A stretch of 64,000 nt of DNA from Caldilineaceae bacterium (GTDB taxonomy: Bacteria; Chloroflexota; Anaerolineae; Caldilineales; Caldilineaceae). Under the pieces are notes generated by a model, which did not search any database, was not told where the DNA came from, and worked only from the letters and a program-made list of their open reading frames with translations. Both the position numbers and the translations under genes were made by a program. Shown one piece after another: positions 34,463 through 47,193 of the stretch. Location: NCBI GenBank assembly GCA_022842065.1, contig JALHQH010000049.1:26692-90691 (forward strand). The letters run 5' to 3'. Every line of letters starts with the position of its first letter. Position 1 is the first letter of the stretch.

Positions 34463-34585
34463 GAATCTGGCCTGAAGCAGTAACGCATCAGCACTGAATT
34501 CGGCGGAGAGTTTGCAGCCGATTGCGGTCTGAGCTTACTGCTTCATCCGACTTCCTTTTCAGGTAGACGAGGAGACATACGATAC
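34463..34585 (+). repeat. rpoB-rpoC spacer with an inverted repeat
   Basis: GAAGCAGTAA and TTACTGCTTC arms span about 34474-34550; no T-run, so read-through into rpoC is expected. Confidence 0.5.
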
Positions 34586-39217
<4,632 letters not shown>

Positions 39218-39290
39218 TAGTGTTCCCGATGTTCCTCGTGCATGGCCAGGGATAAGCTGCCCCTAGACGAGGAAACGCGGTAAAACCATG

Positions 39291-39340
39291 AAGCAAAAGA
39301 GCGGGCGTGTCGGTGAACTGACACGCCCGCTCTTTTGCTT
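39291..39340. terminator. Bidirectional terminator between rpoC and the GNAT gene
   Basis: AAGCAAAAGAGCGGGCGTGTC with its complement around a short loop; A-rich on one side and CTCTTTTGCTT on the other, so it can serve both convergent genes. Confidence 0.85.
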
Positions 39341-40320
39341 CAACGAAGGGCTTTCTTGAGCTGGTCATAGGTGCGATAGGGCTCAAAGCCAAATTTGCCA
39401 TAGAAGTCGAGCAGGGTCGTCCAGTCGATCACACAGCCATTAATGCCGTTGTTGTGCAGCCGGCGCAAACCGGCATCCAATAGGGCGGCCCCAAAGCCTT
39501 GGCCGCGCCGATTAGCGCTCACCCCAATCGGGCCGAGTTGTCCCCAAGGGCGAGGCAGATCATAGGGATAATACCGTTCGATTGGCCGGCGCGAATCCGC
39601 AAAGGTGAGTTGGCAAAAACCTTCAAGTCCCTGCGCAGTCCAAAGCACCATATAATCGCTGAGCCGATGGGCATCATCCTCCAAAAAGGTGGTATAGGCG
39701 AAATGCCAGCGCCCACTAAATTCGCGCTGGAGAAATTCGCCAAGCGCCACAGCGTCACCAGGTTGGGCCGGACGGACCGTGCCCTGAATTTCGCGTACCG
39801 ACTCTGGTGATGCGTAGGTAGCCAGGTTTGCGGCCACATCCCAAACCTGTCGTTGAACCTGATAGCCGTGTTGCTGAAAAAATGGTAATGTGTTGAGGGT
39901 CGTTGGTAGCCCAGGCGCAAAGGGGCGGAGCGTGGCTCCAAGTTGCACAGTTGTACAACCCTGTTGCCGCAGCCAATCTTCGGCAACCGTCAACAGCTGA
40001 GCCCCCACCCCTTGACGCTGTACAGAGGGGGCCACCGCCAACAGGTCGATCCAACCCTGAGTGGCGGGCACAACATGGGGGTGATCCATCAACATACTCG
40101 CCACAATCACCCCGACCACCTCGTCATGATGCATGGTTAACCAGCCGGCGAGCCGGCCACCAGGCAACAACTGCAGATTAAAATCGAGGAGGCGACGCGA
40201 GATCTGCAAGGAGGCGGGTACGGTCGTATTCCACAGTGCAACGACAGCATCGCATTGGGTCGGGTCAGTTGGTAGCAGCGGCACAAGCCGAAAGGCAGCC
40301 GCATGAGTGAGATCAGTCAT
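39340..40320 (-). CDS. Tandem GNAT-family N-acetyltransferase
   Basis: 326 aa with two acetyl-CoA-binding halves: V-A-P-S-V-Q-R-Q-G-V-G-A-Q-L-L near residues 96-110 and V-S-A-N-R-R-G-Q-G-F-G-A-A-L-L near residues 262-276, the latter followed by D-F-Y-G-K-F-G-F-E. Substrate not predictable. Its start overlaps the amidase stop by 4 bp (ATGA), so the two are coupled; a link to cell-wall modification is possible but unproven. Confidence 0.85.
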   Translation of the reverse strand: MTDLTHAAAFRLVPLLPTDPTQCDAVVALWNTTVPASLQISRRLLDFNLQLLPGGRLAGWLTMHHDEVVGVIVASMLMDHPHVVPATQGWIDLLAVAPSVQRQGVGAQLLTVAEDWLRQQGCTTVQLGATLRPFAPGLPTTLNTLPFFQQHGYQVQRQVWDVAANLATYASPESVREIQGTVRPAQPGDAVALGEFLQREFSGRWHFAYTTFLEDDAHRLSDYMVLWTAQGLEGFCQLTFADSRRPIERYYPYDLPRPWGQLGPIGVSANRRGQGFGAALLDAGLRRLHNNGINGCVIDWTTLLDFYGKFGFEPYRTYDQLKKALR

Positions 40321-41021
40321 TTGCGATTTAGTTCACTTTCGAAATAACAACGGATACTTTCGGTAATGCCCAGGGCGACTGTTGCTGGCCGCTCGACCAG
40401 CAGTTGTTGGTCGCCACCAATAAAGCCGACTTCCAAAATCATGGCGGGTGTAGTCGGGTCGATCTTACGAAAAGCATGGTAATCGGTCATGGCATGGGTG
40501 ATGGTATTGAGATGGGGGGTAAGCTGCGTTGTTTTGGCGTACCACTCATCAAAACAACGGCTCAACTGCATGGCCGCAGTGGCGACATGGGCATTGGTGG
40601 CATAGGCAGCTTTGTAACCGCTGGCCCCAATGCAGCTATCCGCATGGATACTGACCAAGAGATCGCTTTGTAGGCCAGCCAGGCGGTCGTCAAATTCATC
40701 CAAAATCGTCACCGTTGCCCCTGCGCGTGTTAATTGTTGGGCAACCAAGGCTGCAACGGCAGCATTGATCGCCTGTTCGGTGACGGTGGGGTTACCATCC
40801 GCATCAATACAGATCGCGCCAGAATCATTGCCGGCATGGCCGCTGACCAACGCAAGCTGGCGGCCCCAAAGTGGCCCCAACCAGCCTGTCGGCAACAGAT
40901 CTGCCATCGTCGGCCATTGATAGCCTAAACGCTGCGCGACCATCAAACCAATTGTCAGCAAACAAATGAAACTAATGATTGCCAGAAAACGTTGAATTCT
41001 GTGGAGCAGTTGATGGCGCAC
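40317..41021 (-). CDS. N-acetylmuramoyl-L-alanine amidase (Amidase_3)
   Basis: 234 aa, with an N-terminal membrane anchor or signal (F-L-A-I-I-S-F-I-C-L-L-T-I-G-L-M). Zinc-site elements of Amidase_3 are visible: V-S-G-H-A-G-N-D-S-G (His), V-T-E-Q-A-I-N (Glu), S-I-H-A-D-S (His) and the catalytic-Glu segment I-L-E-V-G-F-I-G-G. Cleaves the amide bond between MurNAc and L-Ala outside the membrane. The first gene of a two-gene unit. Confidence 0.88.
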   Translation of the reverse strand: MRHQLLHRIQRFLAIISFICLLTIGLMVAQRLGYQWPTMADLLPTGWLGPLWGRQLALVSGHAGNDSGAICIDADGNPTVTEQAINAAVAALVAQQLTRAGATVTILDEFDDRLAGLQSDLLVSIHADSCIGASGYKAAYATNAHVATAAMQLSRCFDEWYAKTTQLTPHLNTITHAMTDYHAFRKIDPTTPAMILEVGFIGGDQQLLVERPATVALGITESIRCYFESELNRK

Positions 41022-41468
41022 GATATAATCAACCCGTTTCGACCCATTTGCGGCCTCTATTCTATACTACACGGTAGCACATAAAGTAACCTATTTACAC
41101 CTAAAAAGTGTTACTTTATGGCACCGTTGCGTATATCACAAATAAAACAAATGTGAATGTGTTCGTTTAGAAAGATAAAATTGACAAAGCTGGCGGGGCA
41201 AGCTAGACTTTGTTACGTGAGGATTTTGTTTCTATTCCTCTGTAAATTGACCGATGTAAATTGACCGTCCTTGTTTTCGTCATTATATTCTAGACAACGT
41301 GCTAGATAGAATTTTGTCGGCCTTGCAACGCACGGAGCACGTTTGGATTAGCCATGAATCTTCGACCCATACAAAAACCTCCACGGCTAATCAACCCAAA
41401 CGATCAGAAGCAGTCATCCTGGATGGCAATTGGTGCTTCGCCATGTCGAGCAGCCGTAGCGATAGTAT
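41022..41468. other. Divergent intergenic region with repeats and the RodZ-like gene leader
   Basis: Contains an inverted repeat GCACATAAAGTAAC / GTTACTTTATGGC at 41077-41123, the promoter at 41181-41209 and a second inverted repeat (GTTTGGATTAGCC / GGCTAATCAACCCAAAC) at 41340-41400 in the leader. An overlapping ORF at 41299-41784 is out of frame with the conserved protein and not supported. Confidence 0.6.
41181..41209 (+). promoter_or_regulatory. Promoter of the RodZ-like gene
   Basis: TTGACA (41181-41186), 17-bp spacer, TAGACT (41204-41209). Confidence 0.7.
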
Positions 41469-42842
41469 ATGTTTAATCTTACGAGCAGTACTCCTAAAAC
41501 TTGGCAAACAGTATCACGTCAAGCTGATCGAGTGGCGGTCGAGCACACGGTTGCTAACGGCGCCCATCATGTACCAACGGTTCACGAACTTGGCGGCGTG
41601 CTGCGGGAAAGGCGTGAGGCAGTGGGTGCTTCCCTGGCCGAAGTCGAAGCCGCCACGCGTATTCGACAAAAATATCTTGCTGCGATGGAATCTGATGATT
41701 GGCACCTGTTACCGGGTGAAATTGTCGGCCGCGGTTTCTTGCGCAACTATGCTACCTACTTGGGGCTCGATCCTACCGAATTAGTAGAGCGGCGGCGTGC
41801 CGTCACTGATCCGACGATGGCCTCTACGCTCTCTGGCACGAGCGCCGGTTCACCGATGCCGCCGGAACGCACGGTTGACTATCGGCCCAAAGATGTGGCG
41901 CTCAAGGACGAACAAGAAGGAATCCAGCAGCGCGAGTTGCGGCTGGGCGCGCCTTTCCGTCGGCTCTTAGGGCTCTTTGGGGTGCTCTTTTTACTCTGGT
42001 TGGTCGTGAATACTTTTGGCGCGCAAATGACGACTGGATTAGCAAACGCAGTGGCTGGGGTACAGACTAGTGTCGCCAATGTGCAATCGACGCCGACGCT
42101 TTCCAGTACACTACCAGCCGTGGCAGTTAACCCGAACAGTACAACGCCAGAAAATGGCACGGCGAATAACAACAGTGCAACGACGGTAGCGACGCCGGCG
42201 GCCAGCAATAGTCCGGGCACCGAAAATCCTGACACAGAGAATCCCGTGGGCAGTAATGCAGGGAACAGTAGCATCAATGAGGCGGTTGTTACCGTCGCAG
42301 TGCCCACCCTCGCCCCCACCGCCCAAGTACGCAGACTTGTGCTCATCCCAACGAATACGCCCGCAGTCGCGGCTGCGCCACCAGTCGAGCCGACCCCAAC
42401 GCCATTACCGCCACCAACGAATACGCCTGAACCAACCCCTACGCCAGTGCTACCGACTGACACCCCAGTGCCAGCGCCGACTGATATAGCGGTGCCACCG
42501 GCCGCCGCCGCCGCAGTCGTAGTGGCCCCGGCCTGTGGCGATGCGCGATCGGTGATCAATGCGCCTGGGGTTAATCAGGTCCTCAGTGGGCCAGTAGCAG
42601 TCACAGGGCGGGCAATGCACGAAGCCTTCCAATATTACAAGTTGGAATATGCGCCTGGGGCAAATGCTGGCGATGGCTACACTTATTTTGACGGCGCGAA
42701 TAGTGGCGTTGATGGTGGCACATTGGGGATTCTAAATACAGGCTCGTTGCCAAACGGCGTCTACACCCTGCGGCTTACGGTGGTTGATCTAACGGCCAAT
42801 TACCCCCCCCCCTGTCAGGTCACAATTACCATTCAAAATTAA
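41469..42842 (+). CDS. RodZ-like membrane protein with HTH_25 domain
   Basis: 457 aa. Residues ~35-100 form a helix-turn-helix of RodZ type (L-G-G-V-L-R-E-R-R-E-A-V-G-A-S-L-A-E-V, then I-R-Q-K-Y-L-A-A-M-E). A single membrane helix (L-G-V-L-F-L-L-W-L-V-V-N-T-F) follows near residues 165-180. The outer part is a long Thr/Pro/Asn/Ala-rich spacer (T-P-T-P repeats) and a C-terminal beta-domain with two Cys. RodZ couples MreB to the envelope; here the long spacer could reach the cell wall. The start is unsure: no Shine-Dalgarno precedes ATG 41469. Confidence 0.8.
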   Translation: MFNLTSSTPKTWQTVSRQADRVAVEHTVANGAHHVPTVHELGGVLRERREAVGASLAEVEAATRIRQKYLAAMESDDWHLLPGEIVGRGFLRNYATYLGLDPTELVERRRAVTDPTMASTLSGTSAGSPMPPERTVDYRPKDVALKDEQEGIQQRELRLGAPFRRLLGLFGVLFLLWLVVNTFGAQMTTGLANAVAGVQTSVANVQSTPTLSSTLPAVAVNPNSTTPENGTANNNSATTVATPAASNSPGTENPDTENPVGSNAGNSSINEAVVTVAVPTLAPTAQVRRLVLIPTNTPAVAAAPPVEPTPTPLPPPTNTPEPTPTPVLPTDTPVPAPTDIAVPPAAAAAVVVAPACGDARSVINAPGVNQVLSGPVAVTGRAMHEAFQYYKLEYAPGANAGDGYTYFDGANSGVDGGTLGILNTGSLPNGVYTLRLTVVDLTANYPPPCQVTITIQN

Positions 42843-42901
42843 ACGTGCGCTAATAAAAAGCCCGCCTGTTGTGTTCAGGGGGGGGTTTTATTTGCGCACG
42901 T
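42843..42901. terminator. Hairpin terminator after the RodZ-like gene
   Basis: Nested arms ACGTGCGC/GCGCACGT and AAAAAGCCCGCCT/AGGGGGGGGTTTT. The inner stem with its T-run can terminate. Confidence 0.65.
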
Positions 42902-42935
42902 CGTCGGCTTTCTAACCACTAACAAACAGTAAAAT

Positions 42936-42964
42936 TTGCTTAACCCAGCCGATCCCCGTACAAT
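42936..42964 (+). promoter_or_regulatory. Promoter of the amino-acid binding protein gene
   Basis: TTGCTT (42936-42941), 17-bp spacer, TACAAT (42959-42964). Confidence 0.65.
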
Positions 42965-43079
42965 CGAAGCAGCCTCAAATAACTCGCGGTAACTGTTCAA
43001 CCGGTGAGACAAAATTGCAACCAATCTAGTACCGAACGACCCTCAATCACAGAGCAAATATAAAGGAGAATGTAACGTA

Positions 43080-43946
43080 ATGAACATGCGCAAATTGTTG
43101 CTCATTGCAACAGCCATCTTTGCCTTGATCTTAGCGGCCTGCGCGCCGGTCAGCGCGCCGGCTGGGGATGCTGGTGCAGGGGAAGCGGCAGCCAGCCAAG
43201 CATGTAGCGAGATCGAAGTGGCTGCGGCAGAAGGACTACCGGATCTACAAGGTTGTACACTGCGTATTGCCGTCGAAAACGCCTATCAGCCGTTCAACTT
43301 TATTGACACCACCACGGGCGAAGCGATCGGCTATGACTACGACATCTTTAACGAAATCTGCAGCCGCATCAATTGCACGCCAGAGTTTGTCGAGACAAGT
43401 TGGGATGCAATGGTGGCGGTGATGGGTGGCCAAGGCGAAGCAGGCACCTTTGATGTCGGTGCCGATGGCATCACCATTACGGCAGAACGTGCCCAGAATG
43501 TTGACTTCTCTATGCCCTACATTCAGTCGGCCCAAGTCCTGCTAACCCGCATTGACGAGGATCGTTTTGCCGACGCCGAAGAGTTTGCGGCAAACGAAGC
43601 GTTGCTGATCGGCACACAAATTGGCACCACCAACTATGACGCTTCGGTTGCGTTGGTGGGTGAGGATCGCATTACCGCCTTTGACCAGTTTGGCGCAGCT
43701 GTACAGGCCCTGATCAACGGCGATGTTGACGCCGTGATGATCGACAATGTGGCCGGCCAGGGCTATGTCGGGGTCAACAGCGACACCCTGAAGATCACCG
43801 GTGATGCCGTGCAAAGCGAAGAACTGGGCTTTATGTTCAGCAAAGGCAGTCCTCTGGTTGCACCAATCGACGCGGCCCTCCAGTCGATGATCGATGATGG
43901 CAAACTCGATGAACTCTTCACCAAGTGGTTTACCACCGAAGAGTAG
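43080..43946 (+). CDS. Amino-acid ABC transporter substrate-binding lipoprotein
   Basis: 288 aa. Lipoprotein signal with lipobox L-I-L-A-A-C (Cys21). Then the SBP_bac_3 fold: [38 protein letters not shown], typical of polar or charged amino-acid binding proteins. AAAGGAG precedes the start. The permease follows after a terminator; no ATP-binding subunit is in the window, so one must be encoded elsewhere. Attenuation between them would give more binding protein than permease. Confidence 0.9.
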   Translation: MNMRKLLLIATAIFALILAACAPVSAPAGDAGAGEAAASQACSEIEVAAAEGLPDLQGCTLRIAVENAYQPFNFIDTTTGEAIGYDYDIFNEICSRINCTPEFVETSWDAMVAVMGGQGEAGTFDVGADGITITAERAQNVDFSMPYIQSAQVLLTRIDEDRFADAEEFAANEALLIGTQIGTTNYDASVALVGEDRITAFDQFGAAVQALINGDVDAVMIDNVAGQGYVGVNSDTLKITGDAVQSEELGFMFSKGSPLVAPIDAALQSMIDDGKLDELFTKWFTTEE

Positions 43947-43964
43947 CAGTGATTTACACTGGCG

Positions 43965-44017
43965 GCTGCCACAAATTAATGCTTTTTACACTGGGGAATG
44001 TGTTAATTTGTGGCAAC
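43965..44017 (-). repeat. 53-bp dispersed palindrome, copy A
   Basis: Core TGCCACAAATTAA ... TTAATTTGTGGCA. Read on the minus strand it matches copy B (48170-48222) at 46 of 53 positions by eye, without gaps. Confidence 0.8.
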
Positions 44018-44042
44018 GTCAAGGATAGTTGGAGAGAAATCA

Positions 44043-44074
44043 AGACCCTAAAGGTGCGCCTTTAGGGTCTTTTC
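44043..44074 (+). terminator. Terminator between binding protein and permease
   Basis: AAGACCCTAAAGG/CCTTTAGGGTCTT, a TGCG loop and T-rich end. Confidence 0.85.
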
Positions 44075-44183
44075 TTACATAGCTCAGCGATGCAAGGGAT
44101 AAAACACTAAGACTTTGCCAAAAGTGAAGAAGTGAGTGTTCAACTTTACGGCTGCTGAGCGTTCTTAGACAAGGAAGAGGCAG

Positions 44184-45056
44184 ATGGCGGAAAAACCTAC
44201 GATCGAGATCCGGAGTAGTGATCAGTCGCGCTTGCTAGGGGGCTTTGACAATTTGGCGAAATGGCCCTGGTGGTTAGTCTTAGCGATCTTGATTGCGCTC
44301 TACATTATCTTTTTGATCATTACCGATGAAGCGACCAGAAATACCTTCTGGTATATTTCTGGTCAAAAACCAGAAAATTTATTGCGCGGGCAGATTGTTT
44401 TCAAAGGGATTGCGGTGACATTGACGGTGGCCGTTACTGCCTATTTTTTTGCACTTCTTATTGGGCTGACCTTTGGCTTGATGCGCACTGCAAGCAACCC
44501 ATTTCTTTATAACTTTGCCTCTTTTTATGTTGAAATTATGCGCGGGATTCCGATCCTGGTCTTGCTGCTCTATGTGGCCTTTGCTTTAACCAGCTTCATC
44601 GTCGCCGTCTTTAATAGTATTGGCATCCCCATCACCACGCGCAGTATTCCCTTGGAATTACGGGCGATTATTGCGCTTGCGCTTGGTTATGGGGCCTTTT
44701 CGGCAGAGATCTTTCGCGCCGGCATTCAGTCAATTGAACGTGGTCAACATGAAGCGGCCGAAGCCCTTGGTATGAGCTATTTTCAAAAGATGCGGCTGAT
44801 TATCCTGCCGCAAGCGGTGCGGCGCATTCTCCCCGCCTTGGGCAATGACTTTATCGCAATGGTTAAAGATTCATCGCTGGTTGCCATCCTAGGCGTGCAA
44901 GATCTGACCCAACTTACGCGCCTTTATTACAGTGCCAACTTTCTCTACATGCAGTCGCTGACCATGCTTGCCTTTATCTACCTGCTGATGGTGGTGCTGT
45001 TGACACGGGGCGTGCGCTGGATGGAAGGGCGGTTGCAGCGGGCGTATGCGCGGTAG
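44184..45056 (+). CDS. Amino-acid ABC transporter permease
   Basis: 290 aa, about six hydrophobic helices. HisMQ-type features: M-R-G-I-P-I-L-V-L-L-L-Y in the middle and the EAA loop E-A-A-E-A-L-G-M-S-Y-F-Q that docks the ATPase, then L-P-Q-A-V-R-R-I-L-P-A-L-G-N. AGGAAGAGG precedes ATG 44184. Works with the binding protein just upstream; ATPase not seen here. Confidence 0.93.
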   Translation: MAEKPTIEIRSSDQSRLLGGFDNLAKWPWWLVLAILIALYIIFLIITDEATRNTFWYISGQKPENLLRGQIVFKGIAVTLTVAVTAYFFALLIGLTFGLMRTASNPFLYNFASFYVEIMRGIPILVLLLYVAFALTSFIVAVFNSIGIPITTRSIPLELRAIIALALGYGAFSAEIFRAGIQSIERGQHEAAEALGMSYFQKMRLIILPQAVRRILPALGNDFIAMVKDSSLVAILGVQDLTQLTRLYYSANFLYMQSLTMLAFIYLLMVVLLTRGVRWMEGRLQRAYAR

Positions 45057-45120
45057 GGAGACAAGACACGAGACATGAGACACGCCACACGAGACACGCG
45101 ACACGAGACACGCGATGGGG
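45057..45120 (+). repeat. Degenerate GAGACACG repeats after the permease
   Basis: Seven or so imperfect GAGACAC/GACACGAG units; purine-rich, no clear function. Confidence 0.6.
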
Positions 45121-45121
45121 A

Positions 45122-45149
45122 TTGACAGCGGCGGCTTTTCTGCTATGAT
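45122..45149 (+). promoter_or_regulatory. metG leader promoter
   Basis: TTGACA (45122-45127), 16-bp spacer, TATGAT (45144-45149). The start would fall within a few bases of the leader ATG (45156), so the leader ORF may be read from a nearly leaderless mRNA. Confidence 0.8.
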
Positions 45150-45155
45150 AGGCGC

Positions 45156-45302
45156 ATGATGAATTCACAGACGACGGTAGGTTTCGCCAACACGCAGATT
45201 TTTGCGCAAACGATGATGGGTATGACCATGCAGATGTGTGCTTACACGCCTGTTATGCCATGCTGTCTGCCGTCGGAAATGTGTGGGCGGTGCGCTTCCT
45301 AG
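45156..45302 (+). CDS. Methionine-rich leader peptide of metG
   Basis: A 48-codon ORF, ATG 45156 to TAG 45300-45302, too short for standard calling. It begins Met-Met, and residues 20-27 are M-M-G-M-T-M-Q-M, five Met codons in eight; nine Met in total, plus five Cys. It lies just after a consensus promoter and just before an intrinsic terminator, upstream of the methionyl-tRNA synthetase gene. The pattern is that of an attenuation leader peptide, where ribosomes stall on the codons of the sensed amino acid. There is no Shine-Dalgarno; a second ATG at 45159 is also possible. That the peptide is translated is inference. Confidence 0.8.
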   Translation: MMNSQTTVGFANTQIFAQTMMGMTMQMCAYTPVMPCCLPSEMCGRCAS

Positions 45303-45366
45303 CCGCCACGTAAACTAACACAAGACCGGTAAAAGGGCCGTCCACAGCGTGGGCGGCCCTTTTTTT
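45283..45366 (+). promoter_or_regulatory. metG attenuator: antiterminator and terminator
   Basis: Terminator: AAGGGCCGTCCAC (45333-45345) with GTGGGCGGCCCTT (45349-45361), AGC loop, then T-run to 45366. The octamer GTGGGCGG of the 3' arm occurs a second time at 45283-45290, inside the end of the leader ORF, and can pair instead with CCGTCCAC (45338-45345) to block the terminator. The same octamer can also pair with CCGCCAC (45303-45309) with one bulge. A ribosome at the TAG stop would cover 45283-45290 and allow termination; one stalled at the Met run would leave it free. Confidence 0.78.
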
Positions 45367-45417
45367 GTTGCCTTTTGCCGGTGGTATTTTGAGTCACGAA
45401 TGAGTTAAAAACAAAGG

Positions 45418-45477
45418 ATTAGCCACAGGGAACACAGAGAAATACAGAGAACTCCGCTGTGATCTCTGTGGCTAATC
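45418..45477 (+). repeat. Inverted repeat before metG
   Basis: GATTAGCCACAG and CTGTGGCTAATC arms, with further CAGAG/CTCTG pairing; no T-run, ends ~30 nt before the metG start. Confidence 0.6.
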
Positions 45478-45508
45478 AAATAGAGCAAATCGAGGAAAAC
45501 AAGCGATC

Positions 45509-47092
45509 ATGAACACAGCAGCGCATGAACCCAAAACTATCTATATCACCACCTCAATCCCCTATGTCAACGCGCAGCCACATATTGGCCATGCGCTGGA
45601 GATGGTACAAGCTGACACGCTGGCACGCTATTACCGTTTACAGGGGCACCAAGTGCGCCAACAAAGTGGTGCGGATGAGAACGCGCTGAAAAATGTGCAA
45701 GCAGCTGAGCGGGAAGGGGTTGAAACAGCGACCTTGGTGGCGCGCAACGCCGCCCACTTTGCCGGCTTGCAGACCAGTCTCAACCTGACGTGGGATGACT
45801 TTATCCGCACTAGTGCTGATGCTCATCATGGGGCCGGCGTCGAAAAGTTCTGGCGCGCCTGTGCTGCAGCTGGGGATATCTACAAACAAGCCTACCAAGG
45901 GCGTTACTGTGTCGGCTGTGAACGCTTCTATGAGGAAGCGGAGCTGGTTGAGGACAAGTGTCCGATCCACGAGACCAGCCCCGAGTGGATCGAAGAGGAG
46001 AACTACTTTTTTCGCCTCTCACGCTATGGCGAGCAGCTCTGCGCATTGATTGAAAGCGACGCGTTACGGATTGTGCCCGATAGTCGGCGTAACGAGGTGC
46101 TCAACTTTATTCGTGGCGGGCTGCGCGACTTTAGCATCTCGCGCAGTAGCGCACGTGCGCGGGGTTGGGGGATTGGGGTGCCGGATGATCCCGACCAAGT
46201 CGTCTATGTTTGGTTTGATGCCCTGATCAACTATATTACCGGGCCCGGTTATGCCCACGGTGCGGCAGCCTATCAACAGTTCTGGGTCAACAGTGATGAG
46301 CGGCTGCACCTGATCGGCAAGGATATCACCCGCTTTCACGCCGTCTACTGGCCGGCGATGTTGCTCTCGGCCGGTTTGCCCCTGCCTAGCACGATCCTGG
46401 TGCATGGCTTTATCACGATTGACGGCGGCAAGGTGAGCAAATCCAAGGGCAATGTGATCGATCCGGTGGCGTTGGTGGCACAGTATGGAACCGATGCTTT
46501 GCGCTATTACCTGCTGCGCAAGGTGCCAACCACGGGTGATAGTAATTTCACACTGGCGGAATTTGTCCAGACCTACAATGCCGACCTGGCTGACCAATTG
46601 GGCAATCTGTTGCAGCGGGTGGTGAAGATGGTGGAGAGATACAATGGCGGCAAGATTCCGCAGTTTGACACATTAACGCCGGTTGACCAAGCGCTGATTA
46701 CCCTTGCAGCAGCCACACAGACAGAGATCAAGAACGCCGTTGTCGAGTTCGCCCTGCATAAAGCAGTGGAAGCGGTCCGCGTGCTGGTGGTAGCAGCGAA
46801 TAAATATGTCGTCGATGTTGCGCCGTGGGCATTGGCAAAAGCGAGCGCGCAAGGTGACCTGGGGGCAAGTCAACGGCTCAACACAGTGCTTTATGTGTTG
46901 CTGGAAACCTTACGCTTACTCAGTCATTACTTGGCCCCATTTTTGCCCAGCACGGCGGCAGCGATTAGCACACAATTAGGCTTGACGGCAGGAACATGCG
47001 ATGAAGGGTGGCAGATGGCTCTATCGTGGGGTCAACTGGCAGCAGGGCGAGCGTTGCCACCGGCGCAACCGCTCTTTCCCAAACAGATCTGA
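45509..47092 (+). CDS. metG: Methionyl-tRNA synthetase
   Basis: Charges tRNA(Met), including the initiator. Class I signature P-H-I-G-H near residues 27-31 and K-V-S-K-S near residues 310-314 (KMSKS variant). Zinc knuckle area C-V-G-C-E-R-F-Y and C-P-I-H. The 527-aa length is the short form, without the C-terminal EMAP-like dimerisation domain. GAGGAAAAC precedes ATG 45509. Preceded by the Met-rich leader and attenuator, so expression likely rises when charged tRNA(Met) falls. Followed by the terminator at 47133-47166. Confidence 0.97.
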   Translation: MNTAAHEPKTIYITTSIPYVNAQPHIGHALEMVQADTLARYYRLQGHQVRQQSGADENALKNVQAAEREGVETATLVARNAAHFAGLQTSLNLTWDDFIRTSADAHHGAGVEKFWRACAAAGDIYKQAYQGRYCVGCERFYEEAELVEDKCPIHETSPEWIEEENYFFRLSRYGEQLCALIESDALRIVPDSRRNEVLNFIRGGLRDFSISRSSARARGWGIGVPDDPDQVVYVWFDALINYITGPGYAHGAAAYQQFWVNSDERLHLIGKDITRFHAVYWPAMLLSAGLPLPSTILVHGFITIDGGKVSKSKGNVIDPVALVAQYGTDALRYYLLRKVPTTGDSNFTLAEFVQTYNADLADQLGNLLQRVVKMVERYNGGKIPQFDTLTPVDQALITLAAATQTEIKNAVVEFALHKAVEAVRVLVVAANKYVVDVAPWALAKASAQGDLGASQRLNTVLYVLLETLRLLSHYLAPFLPSTAAAISTQLGLTAGTCDEGWQMALSWGQLAAGRALPPAQPLFPKQI

Positions 47093-47132
47093 TTTAGCTT
47101 ACCGTTCAGCACGGCAAGCTAAGGGATTGCCC

Positions 47133-47166
47133 TGCGGACGTGGGATCGCCAGATCCCACGTCCGCA
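47133..47166. terminator. Perfect palindrome between metG and the Uma2 gene
   Basis: TGCGGACGTGGGATC arms around GCCA; GC-rich but without a long T-run. Likely acts between the convergent genes. Confidence 0.6.
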
Positions 47167-47193
47167 GATAGAAACGTAGCGCTTTTTTACGCC

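Noticed and set aside
41299..41784. 161-residue ORF overlapping the RodZ-like gene
   Set aside because: Out of frame with the conserved HTH protein and spans an inverted repeat.
42936..45056. Complete amino-acid ABC transporter operon
   Set aside because: No ATP-binding subunit is present; only binding protein and permease.
45160..45508. T-box riboswitch before metG
   Set aside because: No specifier loop, T-box bulge sequence or stem I features; the leader ORF explains the region better.
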